Shown here piece by piece: positions 1-12,400 of a DNA stretch of 64,000 bases (position 1 is the stretch's first letter; each line of letters starts with the position of its first letter). The stretch lies in NCBI GenBank assembly GCA_003342895.1, contig PTFA01000112.1, positions 835,588 through 899,587 on the forward strand, written 5' to 3'. A model generated the notes under the pieces. It saw only the letters and a list, made by a program, of their open reading frames with translations. It was not told where the DNA came from and made no database searches. Made by a program: the position numbers and the translations under genes. The DNA comes from Casuarius casuarius. Its lineage: Eukaryota; Chordata; Aves; Casuariiformes; Casuariidae.

Positions 1-1632
1 ACATATATTCAAGAAAGCCAAGGTAAAAATGCCACTTCATTTTGTAATCCTGCATCTGAAAGCCAGCAACAGAAAGGTTATGTTTTTTTTAAATCTACTG
101 CAATGGTTTCTCACAAGGATGCAGTGATACTCCCAAGAAGTCAGATGTAAAAATTATGGAAAGCTTTCCTCTCCAAGGAGCGTGGTCTTTAAGGACAGCC
201 CTGAGAAATCCTCCTCTATGCACAAAGAAACATGGTGCCTCTGTATGACGTCCTTCACCTTAGAGACACTTCCACTCTCCTCAAGTGAGAAGCGGTAAGA
301 CAGACAGCTCTCAGTTACACTAAAACGAGTCTCCTGCCCCCTCTCCTGCCCACTTATTTTGTACATGTTGGTATGACAGACAATTGTCTTTCAACTGTTG
401 AATATTCACATCCAAAACAAGTGATAAACTTTTAATAAATCCTTTGAGGCAGGAATACAAAAGAGCAGAAGTAGAATCCCAGAAGAAGACCTGAATACTT
501 TGCTTGGATCATAGACACATATATTTAATGGGGAAACAGCCCAATGGTTTTCTACTTATGTTTAAGCCTCCATTTAGCTAGAGCACTTAGTAGGTACCAT
601 GACACAGAAACACTAGCACTCTACCGGCTACTAGGCCTGGACAAATAGTTAATGAATTTAAAGAATTTTTAAAAAGACTGCTCCTAAGAATGAATATGCA
701 AACACAATACGGACACGAATCTGACTGTGAAGTCATGGATACTGGGAAAACACTGAAGAAAGAAGTTAAAAGAAAAAAAAAGAAACAACAAAAAAGACTT
801 ATTACTATAAAGTTCTAGAAAACATGTGGTTTTTATCTTGTTTCACTTCTAAGTATCAACTGGGCTGATTTTGTTTTCCTTCTTCATGGAAAGGGTGACA
901 CCAAATCTTGCAAGATTCTTCTCTCTTACTGCATCCTAAGACTTGAGGGGAAAGACCAAACAAGCCAGGTTACTACGTGATTTCTCACTTTAGAGATCTC
1001 CTTTCTCATCAGTTAAAACAGGTCATTACAATTTTAAAAGTGAGTTTAATTCAGCCTGTGCACTGGACAGCTGCAGAGCCAACCAGGGGTAGACGAGAAC
1101 CGCGTGGCCCTCCTGTTGCCAAGGTGCAGCGGATGGGAGAGGAGCAGAGCTTCGGCGTTGTTGCTATGACTGCAGGAAGAAGGCTTTACTATGTGAAGAG
1201 CTAATCATTTCAAAATGCTCCATCCCTTGAGGATCTGCATGAACCTTAAAGAGAAATTTCACACCAAACATCCAGAAGCTGTCATTTGCATATCTGTATA
1301 ATTTTCTTGTGCTAATTCCACCTCCCTTTATCTCTTTTTGTCTTGCTGAATTGGTCTAAGTGTAGTTGCACTAAACTGCAGAGCCTTGATACATGCCCAT
1401 TCACCCTATGTTTCGAAGCAGAAATAATCTGAAATAATGAGAAGCTGGTTCCTCGTGAATTAAAATTACATTCTTTACACTACAGCCTTTATCTTATCAC
1501 AAAAATGCCAGAATCCCGCTACTAAGAGGCACGGACCAGTGATGGAAATTTCTAAGGCTTCAGACTAAGCCTGCAATTTTTTCTTACGCAGACCTCTTAA
1601 AATGCAAAGCAGATTTTGTTTTGCTTCAGTAA

Positions 1633-1650
1633 TTTTTTTTTTTTTTTTTT
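1633..1650. repeat. T18 homopolymer
   Basis: Uninterrupted run of 18 T in PPIL2 intron 12. Confidence 0.95.
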
Positions 1651-2059
1651 AAACCTAGAGCATTTTTGCTTGTGCAATTGTTCATTCTAGCAACTCTTCC
1701 ATAGCACAAACTATAAAGAGATGATTTGGGAAGGCGTCAACCCAGTTCTGCCCATCCCTTCTGCCAACCTATCCTCATAGCCTACCTGCCCAGCAGGAAA
1801 GCTGCTCAGCTTTATTCAGGGCTTACTGAGAGGCACGGTTGTTACAATGGCACAAGAGCAGGTTCAGAAAACACCATCCATCAGGTGGAAGTGTCTGTTC
1901 CCTCCCGTAAACCACAGAAAGAAACTGGCCACAAACATTTTCAGTGCATTTCAATGCAAAATACTGCACTGGAAGGCAATTTAAACCACCCTATTTTGCT
2001 TTGCGCCAAATGGACCACGGGCACGCTCCATCTCTGTCTTAGAGCAAAAGGACAAGAAG

Positions 2060-2420
2060 ATCCAAAACCGCACGCAGCCCACTGCGGAAGCACCGGCGGG
2101 TTTCCCTGGGAAGCCCAGGCAGCTCCCCGCAGGACAGACCTGTATTCTGGCTCTGCTCCCGTGCTCCGGCAACAGCTGCCCCGCACTCCAGAGGGGCTGA
2201 TCCGGTGACAGGTCGCGGTGGCAAACACCAACAACCCGTACCGATTGTGGCTCAATTCAGAACAGACAGTTCACGTGAGCGACACCAATCTCACCAGTCT
2301 GATCACACAGCGCGCAGACACCGTCGGGTCAGTCTGTGATCTACGATCAGAGGAGCGCCGTGCCAGGGAGACGAAAGCGTCGGGGCACGGGGGGTAAAAC
2401 ACTTCGCTAGACTCTTCCCG
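2060..2420. other. CpG-rich patch in PPIL2 intron 12
   Basis: About 360 bases with many CpG dinucleotides (e.g. CACCGGCGGG, GGTCGCGG, CAGCGCGCAGACACCGTCGGG) inside AT-rich intron. Overlapping short open frames on both strands follow from the GC content. No motif assigns it to a gene. Confidence 0.5.
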
Positions 2421-4002
2421 ATATTAAAAAAGAATAGGAAGCAAACTATGCCTTGGGGAACAGGCTGCTGACTCCATAGCAAACATTTGCCTCTTTTGCT
2501 ACCTCAAAGCCTCACAGTTTGCTCAAAAGAAACAGCAGAATTACTGCATTCTCGTTACACCAAAAACCGCAGTAATTTAATTAGCTGTTTAGCAAAGACT
2601 CTAGGAGAGAGCTAAACTCCACTTTTCAAAGGCCTTTTTTCCAGCATGCTGACACTAATGAAAATGATGCGGCCACTGAAGACTTTCTCAAAGACCAAGT
2701 ACGATGCTAAGGTTAGACGAGATGCCAATAAAACACACACACTCTAGTCGTCTTTTTCACTTTTTAGCAAGTACACGCATGGATGCTACATCCATAAAGT
2801 TAAAAATGTTTTAAATATTAGCTCCTACTCGCTTCGGAGCAACCAAGAAACAACCTGTTAAACAGCAGAGGCTGTGAACAGCCCTTCCAGCGCAGACCAC
2901 AACGGAGGGCAGCAGATCTGTCTGCCACTATAGCACGTTCGGAAAAAAAAGAAACCACACTAGGAAATGAATATATCCTCTCTGACAAACATTTTACCTA
3001 ACTGTTCTCCTATTGGGAAGCTGACAGTTTTTTGGTTGTTTTTTTAATTATTAGTTTCTGTTGACAAGAACTCTAAAAGATGAAAACTTAACTGTTTCTG
3101 CAATGAAATATTTTGACGAAAAAATCTGAAATAAACCATATACAACAGAGACTGATAATTAGCCCCCTAAAACCATATTACTGACTGAACAAGACACTGG
3201 TATATCATCAGCCAAATATTTGCCAAAGACAGCGCTTTGACGAAGCAAACAGCAAGGGAGCAGAAAGGACGCCAAAATCAGAAAAAAAATGAGAGATTTT
3301 GGAAGACGGGGGAACATGGGCATGCATGGAATCACAGGATTTTTTTAAACAATTAGCTTCTTTCCCCCTAGAAATGGATAAGAAGTTTACAGGCTTCCAA
3401 TATTTGGAGCAGTCCCTCCCACAACAGGATAGATGATTTCAAAGAACAGGGGCTGGATTACACCTTTATAGATCACAGGCATATTTAATAGGTCACAGGG
3501 CCTCAGAAGATCAAAACATCGGTGTTTGTGGAATAATGGCTTCTTCAGATAGTTATGCCACGACATCACCATTAAGCAGAGCTTGGCAGCTCCTAAAACC
3601 GCAGAAAGCATTTGTGGAGTGCTGGACGGAGCTCTGCAATCCATCTCACATTATTCTTTGCTATGCCAATTTGCCCTTAAACCTTAAGGTACTAAACCCG
3701 AGAGAAACAAAAATTTACAAAAACTGCTGTGCCAGTTACAGATTAGTATTCAGTTACGGCTATCAGCACGTGTTGAGCCACCAGATCACTATGCCACAGT
3801 GACTTCCATAAGGAGAACTTGGAAAGGAAAAAAGGGAGATAGCACACCAAAATCTGTTCATCACTTTGACAGGGACTTCTGGAGCATTAGTTTTGTTATA
3901 TATTTCCAAAACACAACAAAATAAAAAAGTACAAGCACTAAATAAGAAAATAAATATGAAAGCCTCAAAGTAACCTAGAGGCATAAGCAGGGTTGTTTTT
4001 CC

Positions 4003-4090
4003 CCTTTTACAGGTGCAGAGATTAGGAGTCTGTCTAGTCTAGTCTTAGGCAGGGCTTCCGATTTGAACACACAGCTTCGGTTAATTGGGT
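4003..4090 (-). repeat. Probable MIR-like SINE remnant
   Basis: The plus strand reads CCCCTTTTACAGGTGCAGAG ... AGGCAGGGCTTCCGATTTGAA, resembling the reverse complement of the CORE-SINE/MIR middle region (attttacagatgag ... ggcagagc..ggattcgaac). Heavily diverged; match made by eye. Confidence 0.4.
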
Positions 4091-7000
4091 AGCTGCACTC
4101 CAGCAATCAGGCGTCTGTGATACATACACGCTGCTGCCTGGGAATTCAAAATTGTGCCCATGTTTATTATGCACTGTGAAGCAAAAAATGGGATGCCTCT
4201 AGTTAAAAACAACTACAGAAAAACCCCATATCCAAGTGACATGGCCCCATCATGCAGCAAGTCAATGGCAAAGGCCCAGAATTCAGGGGCTACTGGCTGC
4301 TGCTTCTCCACTCAGTCCATGACACCATGCTGCTTTTGTACTCACACATCCAAGCCAATTTGAGATATTTCGCAGGGTAAAGCCTCCATCCTCGCTTAGC
4401 AGGCTATTCCATCATCTACAAAGTATAATTGCATCAATATAGTCATTAATACAGCAGAATCCCCACAGATGATATAGACAGTCATTCCCAGCAGCATCCT
4501 GGTTAAAGCAGCTACAAGAACTCCAGACTAGGAAGATCACAGTATATAAAATACAAAAATACAAGTGATATTCATTGCCTTTTATCAGTTATTTCTTCAT
4601 AACTTACTTGTTTGGCAATACGTAAGACCAGAGCTGAAAGAATAACACTTGTTGGATGCTGTTAAATCATCTGTACTAGCCAGAATGACTTCTGGCAAGC
4701 AGAATTTTTGTAAATTTGTTTCCAATTAGTATATACAACAACTGTTGCTTTCGCCCAGCTGAACAGAGCTTCCTGGAAAACGTCCCTAACAAACAGCCGT
4801 CTGATTATGTCCCCATTAGGAGGAACATACTGTATCTGAATGAGAAGACTGGGAGAAAAAGAAATAGCAACAAAGAAAAGCCATAGGCACACCATTACGA
4901 TGCAAAGGAAAAAAGACAAAAGTAATGTACCTTTTGCTCATTTGAGGCACAAAATCAAAAGGTGTGTGGGGGGGAAATCCAGCTTATCTTCCAAAGTCTT
5001 TTCATTGCCTTTTCTCAGATCAATGACAATATCTTTCTGACACAATATCTTTCTGAAACCTAACTGATGTTTTCTGGTGCTCTGAACAAGCGGTTTCAAA
5101 CACAGAAAATACTTGGATTCTCGTCCTATTTCATGCCCTCTTTCTGTACCCCGTCACAAAGTAATTGATGACTTCAATCATACTGCAATACTGATTTCCT
5201 CCCCTGGATCAATACACAACATTTCTTGATTAGGTTTTTGGTGCTAGGAAAAATCTCAGCTCTATCAATCTTATTGATTGGCACCTTACATACAGTACCA
5301 GGGTCTGAGGATCCCTAGACTTATTTTTAAACAAAAATAAGCACTGTATTTCCACACATACATATAAACTGAACTTCAAATAATCCACACTGTCAGACAG
5401 CTCACAAAAAACATGGGAAAGAGAGAACTGGGAACCGGCAACTGTGAAGGGAAAGGGAAGAACCACCCAGGGGCTGCAGGGGGGATTGAAGTCAAAAACA
5501 ATATTGGGTAAATAAACTTCAGCAGCAGGACAGACAGTTTGAGCAGAACTGCAAGAATATCTTTTTTGTTTAAATAGACAGCCCGTAGGCCTGAAAATAC
5601 AACTGAGGACTCCACGGTAGATAAACTTCTACTCTCTAAGTATATCACTTGCTGTTCTCTATTTCGGCAGGACGACTTCACCTCAAAGTATGTATTCAAA
5701 TCTAGCCCATAAGACTATTTTAAAAAATAATTTGAATGTTGCAAGTCCTACCTCTGGACACAAGTATTCATTTATCATATTTATATAGCAGCTTCATCCC
5801 CAAACTTCCTCAAGCGTTTCACAATCACATCTATGCAATACAGTGCAAATGCAACCACTGCTGGGGTGGCTTCCATAATAACCCGGGCACAGGATATCAC
5901 TCAGCAATTAAAAAGAAAGGAGCCTGTGGTCAGGTCAAGGCAACCACCAGTTAGACAGTGCTCAGTCGTTAAAAAGAGAAGCCTGAATTTACTCTCTCCA
6001 TAAATCTACTGCAGTTGATCCATGTATGTATGTGTGACCTATATACACATTATGTGTTTATAGAAGACTTTGTTCTGTCTACACTGAGCTACTTTATGTA
6101 CCTAACCTCAGCGTGATTCAGGAAAAAACAAAGATGCACAAGTTCCTTATATAGTAAAGGGAGAAAAAGAAGCGACGCCAGGAAGGACTGATGTAACAGA
6201 CCTAGGATGGTGATCTAAAGTGGATGTTGTGAAAAACTCCTTAAAGCAGCACACTTCCTACCTATTCTAAAGATATACCTTTTTTCCCTCTGCAGTGCCA
6301 AAGGTCTGTTTAATTCACGCAGACTTAAGCGCCACAAGGAAATGAAAGCAGCGGATGGCCAGAGGCCAGCGTTCAGGCAGGTTTGGCTGGGCAAAACAGC
6401 GCGTGCTTCCAGCATGCACAGGAGGAAGCAGTGTGTGACAGGGAAATGAACAGGGATTCATCTGGAGAAAAGAAACATAAGGGATATCATCCAGGAAGTT
6501 TAAAAAGGGCAGTTGAGGCTGGGTCTGCAGGACTGAGCAATACAGGTCCCACCCGTGGCCCCAGACACCCCGCGGGCTAGCGCGGCTGCGGCCAGCCCGC
6601 CTCCGCCAGCGCCAGCTCCAGAACATACGGCAAAACACATGAGTCAACGCAATCTGCTCCTTCGGCTGCTTCCCCCAAATATTGCCATACTAACATCCTC
6701 TGCTTTCTGCCTTAATGCACAGTGTTACTATTTAAGAGCATGGAAAACACCTGCACGGATGACAGAGATCTACAGAATCACCAGTACGATACGCTGCTGG
6801 GGAGATCCTCATGTTGTTTCCACGGATCAGCCTGGGATGCTGATGTATATCCTGCTCCTTACTCATATGACAGAAAGGAGGAGAAGGGAGAGCTGCCAAG
6901 GCTGTCCTGTTTGCTCATTTTTCTTTCTCCCAGCTGTGCAAATGGCTAGGCAAAAATGGATGGATTCTCCCAATACAGCTCTTGATTCCACAGCAGGTAC

Positions 7001-7664
7001 CTGGATGCCCCAGTTCCTGGCCAACACCACTGTCCTATAGTCCTACAAGGGTCATGACAGGTGAAAGTTTTACCATTTAAACCTCTATGCATATCCTTCA
7101 ACTTTCCAAAACATCTACATTCAGGCTTGTAATTCCCCAAGCTTAAAAACTCAGTAAACAGTGGAAGGTCTGGGTTTTTTAAACATTGAAAATGCTCCCT
7201 TTATTCCTTTTATAAATGTGATTGTACAAACAAGTAAGCAAGCACACCAGAAAGCACTGATGTCCAACTTCAGCACAGAGAAGTCAGCGTTGCCACGACA
7301 TCTCTTTCTATCATGAATATTGCCACGTTTATTTTTATAAGAGCCACAGATTTTTCCCAAAATAAAACTGTATCGACTTTAAGAAAATTCGGCTTTCTTG
7401 TTTCTTTTAAATGAATATCTAGCTCTTTAAGGCAAAGGGAAGGCATCTGAAAATCTGAACCTTAAAACTGGGAGAGCAGAAGAAAAAGTTCAAAGGTCTT
7501 TCTGTCTTGTAAAGCTCAGAATTTATAATTTGGGGATCTGAACTGCATGTACCAGCTTGGCTGTCTGCTCTGGTTTTCACTGAGATTCAGTGGCACTACC
7601 TGATATGAGACACGCCGGCAACAAAACTTAGTTGATATGAGACTTGTAAGATCATTACAAGATC

Positions 7665-7735
7665 CAAGTTCTTTCCCCGCCTCTGCCAGTAACCTGCCGT
7701 ATAACCATGGGTTATTCTCCTTTCTCTGTGTTCTT
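7665..7735 (+). repeat. Probable MIR-like SINE remnant
   Basis: CGCCTCTGCCAGTAACCTGC then CGTATAACCATGGGTTATTC and CTTTCTCTGTG parallel the MIR core (ctctgccact-act-gctgtgtgaccttgggcaa ... cctctctgtg). An ancient, degraded copy recognised by eye. Confidence 0.45.
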
Positions 7736-9353
7736 CCTTCTTTTTTCTGTCTTCCTTGTCTAGCCAATGTCTGGGTCGCTATAATCCTGACCCTCCAAAG
7801 CTCTAAACAGATACCTTGACATGTTTTAAGTAGCTCCACTGAAATATATATATTACAATAGAGAGGCCAGTACATGCAGTCCAGCCCCCTAATGAACATG
7901 GATGCAACACAGCTATTATATACAATTAATGTGTTTGAGTGTGTACTCATCAGGTGGAACAAGACAGTTCCAATATACCATATCCGTGTAGTTAGATTTC
8001 CATATATGTAAAAGCAGTAAAAACAGAGTTTCTAGTATTTCACCAGTGTGAGGTTTCGAGATACAGTCATCCGGATTTCAGTGGAGTTATTAGCAGCATA
8101 AATATATTGCTCAGGGTAAAACTGGCAAAACGGGAGCCCTAAATCTGTAATTGGTAGCTCAAAGAGCTTTAGATGAGCTGATAAAGCCAGAAAGCTTGAC
8201 AATTCTACCTTTTGCTTAGAAAAATGTCCGCAATAAGGTCTACAAATCAAACAGCTGTGCAGTTGTTACATTGCAAAATATATAAACAAAGTAAGCTTAG
8301 ATTTTTGTCCTTTTTTGTTTTTCCCTCCTTTCCTCCTTGTTTCTCAAAAAAGCTAAAGCAGCTATCATGAACCTAACAGTTAAAATTGCAATTTGGAGAT
8401 ACAAAAGAATGAGGTTCCAAGGGCTAATGCAATAGTCAGTTTTGCACATATGCATTACTTCCTATGACTGTTTATCTGATTAAGTGTACAATTAACTGAA
8501 CATGTGTCTAACCCCATTCTAAACAGGAACACGATGTGTAAAACAACCAGAGCTAAATGTTACCGGTATCTTTGCTTTTACATTTCTTGATTTCAAAGTT
8601 CAACACTGTAACTTTAATTGTTTACTGGTGCAGTTTTTCATGCTTTATAGTAAAACAACAGTACTCCAGATAAACATAGCCTTTTCACCCAAGAATCACC
8701 CAAATGCTTTACAGGAGTGAGAAATAATGAAGGAGAACTCTTTTTCTTGTTCTAAAATAAAGAAAGAAGTAAAAAGTTAAAATAATTAAAGCTAGGCTGT
8801 TCGCACAAGGGTACAAAAAAAGAATCAGTGAGAGAGACAAGAATACAGGGCTGGTCTACTGAATCCATCTTGTTCTTAAAGGCAAAAGCCTTTATTCAAA
8901 AACTGAAAGGGAAGCATTCGAAAAACCCTACTTTACTAAGATACGACTCCCCTTCATCCCCTCAAAAAAAGCAAGAAGATCTGTTCGGCTGTGGTATTTA
9001 GATTTCTTTTTTTCTCATGAACTTCCATTAGATAAACCCTTCACCACATCTATTCGTCAAGAGGTAACCTCTGTTCATCTCATGCTCTCTTCTCTAGATG
9101 ACGGACAGCAAGGGAAGCACATCCGCCCCGTAACAACTCCCAGGCTTTCATAATCTCCTAGAGTATCTTGCCTGAAAGATAACTCCATAGAGGAAAACAC
9201 ACGAAAACCACTGAAAGCCAATTACTTACCTCTGTCTGCTACGACTACACACTACTCCTTCACTGGAGTACTTCACTCCTTCCTTTGCCCATTCCCGTTC
9301 TGTTCATTATCTAGAGAGCCATTACAAGATTCAGCCTATGGGGTATACAGTAC

Positions 9354-9460
9354 CATGTCACAGTGCAGCTCCAAGTTTAGGTCTCCTTTATTAGTATGAA
9401 GTCGTACATAGCCCTTCTTCTTCACATATTTGTATCTTACGACATCGTCTTCGATAGCAG
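9354..9460 (-). CDS. PPIL2: PPIL2 exon 12 (start of cyclophilin domain)
   Basis: 107 bp, acceptor tttgagacag, donor gtactg (weak). It encodes AIEDDVVRYKYVKKKGYVRL then HTNKGDLNLELHCDM, the first beta strands of the cyclophilin fold. This is the last PPIL2 exon before the left edge. Confidence 0.95.
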
Positions 9461-12400
9461 CTGTCTCAAAGCAAAATGCAATAATTAGCTCTCTGGAAGT
9501 TTACTCATTCATCTTTAGAAATCATCAGCAAAGAAATGACTAGATTCTACTGTCTGACTCGTTTCCCTGAAGCAATAGGTCTTCAGGGACTGCACTCTAC
9601 AATTAATCTATGATAACCTCACATTAACCTTTCTATGCAAAACAATCTCCACTCCAGAAAGCCACCAACTCCTCTAGAGCCAACAATATCATCTATATTT
9701 TAAGTCATGAAAACATTCAGTATTACATACTATAATTTTCAAGTAATGTCTACCAAACGTGGACATTTCTTCAAAATCAAATTGTTTCTTGTCAAACTTG
9801 GAAGCCAAGCAGGTAGTCATCAGTCAACCACAAACTGCTGACATATGAGGACCTACCCAGTTCTGAAAACATATGAAGCTAAGTTACTGGAAACATTACT
9901 GGAAAGTCAAACCAGAGGACCAGTCTAGGATGTTTCCACTTCCATTTTGTCAAAAGACCCGGTTTAATCAGATATTTTTAGCTTTCCGAAAGATTCACCT
10001 CCAAATCATTGTAATCCACCAAGACAAGACACTGAATTGGAAAACATGCAATTTCAGCACTGAGGCAAAGATTGAACACAGTGTGTGACATACTCCTAGA
10101 TTTTCAGTGCCAAAAGCCAAACCTCTCTCTTCAGCTGGAAATACTAATTGCTCAGCTATTGAAGTGACATTGAAATTTAAGAAATTCTATATCTTTGTAT
10201 TTAAGCTGGAGGATGAAAGGAAACTTTCTAGTATTAAAATGCATTTTTGTGCAGAGTTTAACCTTGAAAAGCAGTAAATCAAAAGCCGTACCCGCAAATT
10301 TTTGCTGTCATTCTAACTAATACTGGATTAAGATGAAAAGATGGTAAACATTTTGTATGTAATCTGAGGGGAGATTATGCTTCATTCCTTACTTAATATG
10401 CTTAATTCCTTCCTTACATAAGTGGACATCCCATTTTGTGGTCTATGGGCACAGAAAATACCTTATTAATTTCAGTTCAAGGTAAATACCTGACATTCAA
10501 ACCCAAAGCTAATTCATAATTGCTCCACTATTTTCAGAATGAGCTCATCGGAAAGTAGGGATATATCTGCTCAGGGAATACATTTCCAAGGCATCATTAC
10601 TAACCAATGCCTTCCTGCAGCCCACATAAACATATGTGTGCTAGGGAGCACACTTTAAAACTGGACAGAAATAGCTTGTAGATAGGTAGTTCTGGTACCT
10701 GCTTCGTGGGTAGTTTCTGGCACCATTGCTGTGGAGGTGAAGGAAGCACTTACTGCTCCAGTGGAATAGTGGGCCTGTTCACAGAGAAAAAAGCAAGAGA
10801 AAAAGACATTTGATCTTAGAATTTTTCTATTTTCTCCATACTGTTTAAATATTAGAAACACAAATGTCATCTATGTCATCCTTCTAAGGCAGACTTTCCG
10901 CTCTAGTTCCTATAGAAAGAAACAAATGCACGATGCAGTGATATTTCTCCATCTGTTACCCATAACATTTGCTCTGATGAATTTCTACTTAAGGCTGCCC
11001 AGGCAGTGAGCTGAAGGGGCTCACTGCTTCCACAACAGTTCAATACATTATTATGCAAAGATTTTATTATCGGAAGGTATTTGTATGTCCATAGGTGGAG
11101 ATATGAAAGGAGTACTGCTGGCGAGACATCTGTAAAATTTTCCAACATTGCTGAGTAAGTGGAAGGAAGATCTAGTGAACCAGAGCAATGCGGAGGAGAA
11201 AAACAAACCAGCCCCTCCCACACACAGGCCTTCTGCATGCACAGGTGCCGTGCCTTAGTTCCCAGGGTCTATTTTGAGCTTCACTAGTTTTTTGCAGAAA
11301 GGAAACGTGAACAGCACACATGGATTTTATAGTGAATCACAAAGACCAAATGAACCCAGAGACACTTCCAGTGGGTCTGGAGCAATGCCTCGCAGAGAAC
11401 ACAGGTCTAAGTCACAGGTCAATGCTCCAATCACTAGGTTATACTACATCCTATGCAAGTTTACAGTTATACCCACCTACATTATTAGCTGACAATCCAG
11501 CTCCCCAACATATGAAGAGCTCATTATTCTTTCTCACCTTGATTCTTCTCACTATATCTTTTATTTTCTTATAATGCTATGGCTCCCTGAAGAAGGGGCA
11601 AATGTGATCCTACTCCTATGTCACGTACCTTCACTAAAAATCACTAAGCCCTTCATAAAAAGCCATGTGCTGCACTGCAGTTCATTTTCATGTAAGTGTA
11701 ATCAAAGCAAAAAGACACATATGTCCCCAAATTATTAAGGAAAGAACGTCCAGTCTTCCCATTTCAAGCAGCCTCTGATGCAGGAAATCAAGATGTAGAC
11801 GGATTATTTCTCTTGACAGCCATGAACACAGAGTAATATGCACCTGCAAGAAGATCCTTTAAAATATTCCACTAAAATTCCGGCATTCCCATGGAAAAAA
11901 TGTCAAAGCAGCTGTGGATGATTTATGTATTTGCCTACACCAGAAATGATTCATTTGCATTGCCCTTACAGTGTGTTCCCTCTGCCAATAACTGCAGGAA
12001 ACAATGATAAACAAATTCAAAGCAAGAGATTACAACCTGAGGAAAAAAAGACTGCCAGCATATACATCATAACCACATCATAAAAAATCCTCCTCCTTAT
12101 TGTAATCCATTTCTGAAATGTTTAGGTTCATTTACAATGATTTAACAAAGAGAAACTCACTGACACGTACAATGCATTACAAAGGAATCCCAATATGATT
12201 CTCATATTCTCATCTATGATAAATTTCTGCATAACAAAAACAAAAGGAATAGCATCTGTTCATATTGCAACATGCCCTCTAAGCTGAAAAACATCTATTA
12301 CTGTTCTTGAAGAAGTCAGTCAGTGCCAAACTATAAATCAAGTCAACTTACTGCATTCAGCTTATCCACTTTTTTCTTTTCAGGAGCCTTCATGGTAGCT

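Larger units (their letters stand above)
1..9353 (-). other. PPIL2 intron 12 (partial, at least 9.35 kb)
   Basis: I looked here for the missing cyclophilin motifs (the equivalents of NFIRLC, GGDPTGTG, ITFRSC) and found none, so the region is read as intron continuing past the edge. Contents: CpG-rich stretches at about 1070-1170, 2060-2420 and 6540-6630; an 18-T tract at 1633-1650; MIR-like remnants near 4003-4090 and 7665-7735; and a 16-bp tandem repeat at 5025-5056. Open frames here are short and have no recognisable domain. Confidence 0.75.

Noticed and set aside
1726..2208. 160-codon plus-strand open frame in PPIL2 intron 12
   Set aside because: No recognisable domain, low-complexity composition, overlapped by three open frames on the opposite strand in a CpG-rich patch.
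1..9353. Possible remaining PPIL2 cyclophilin exons or a neighbouring gene such as YPEL1
   Set aside because: None of the conserved cyclophilin blocks could be found on the minus strand here, and no YPEL-type sequence was seen. The region reads as intron.
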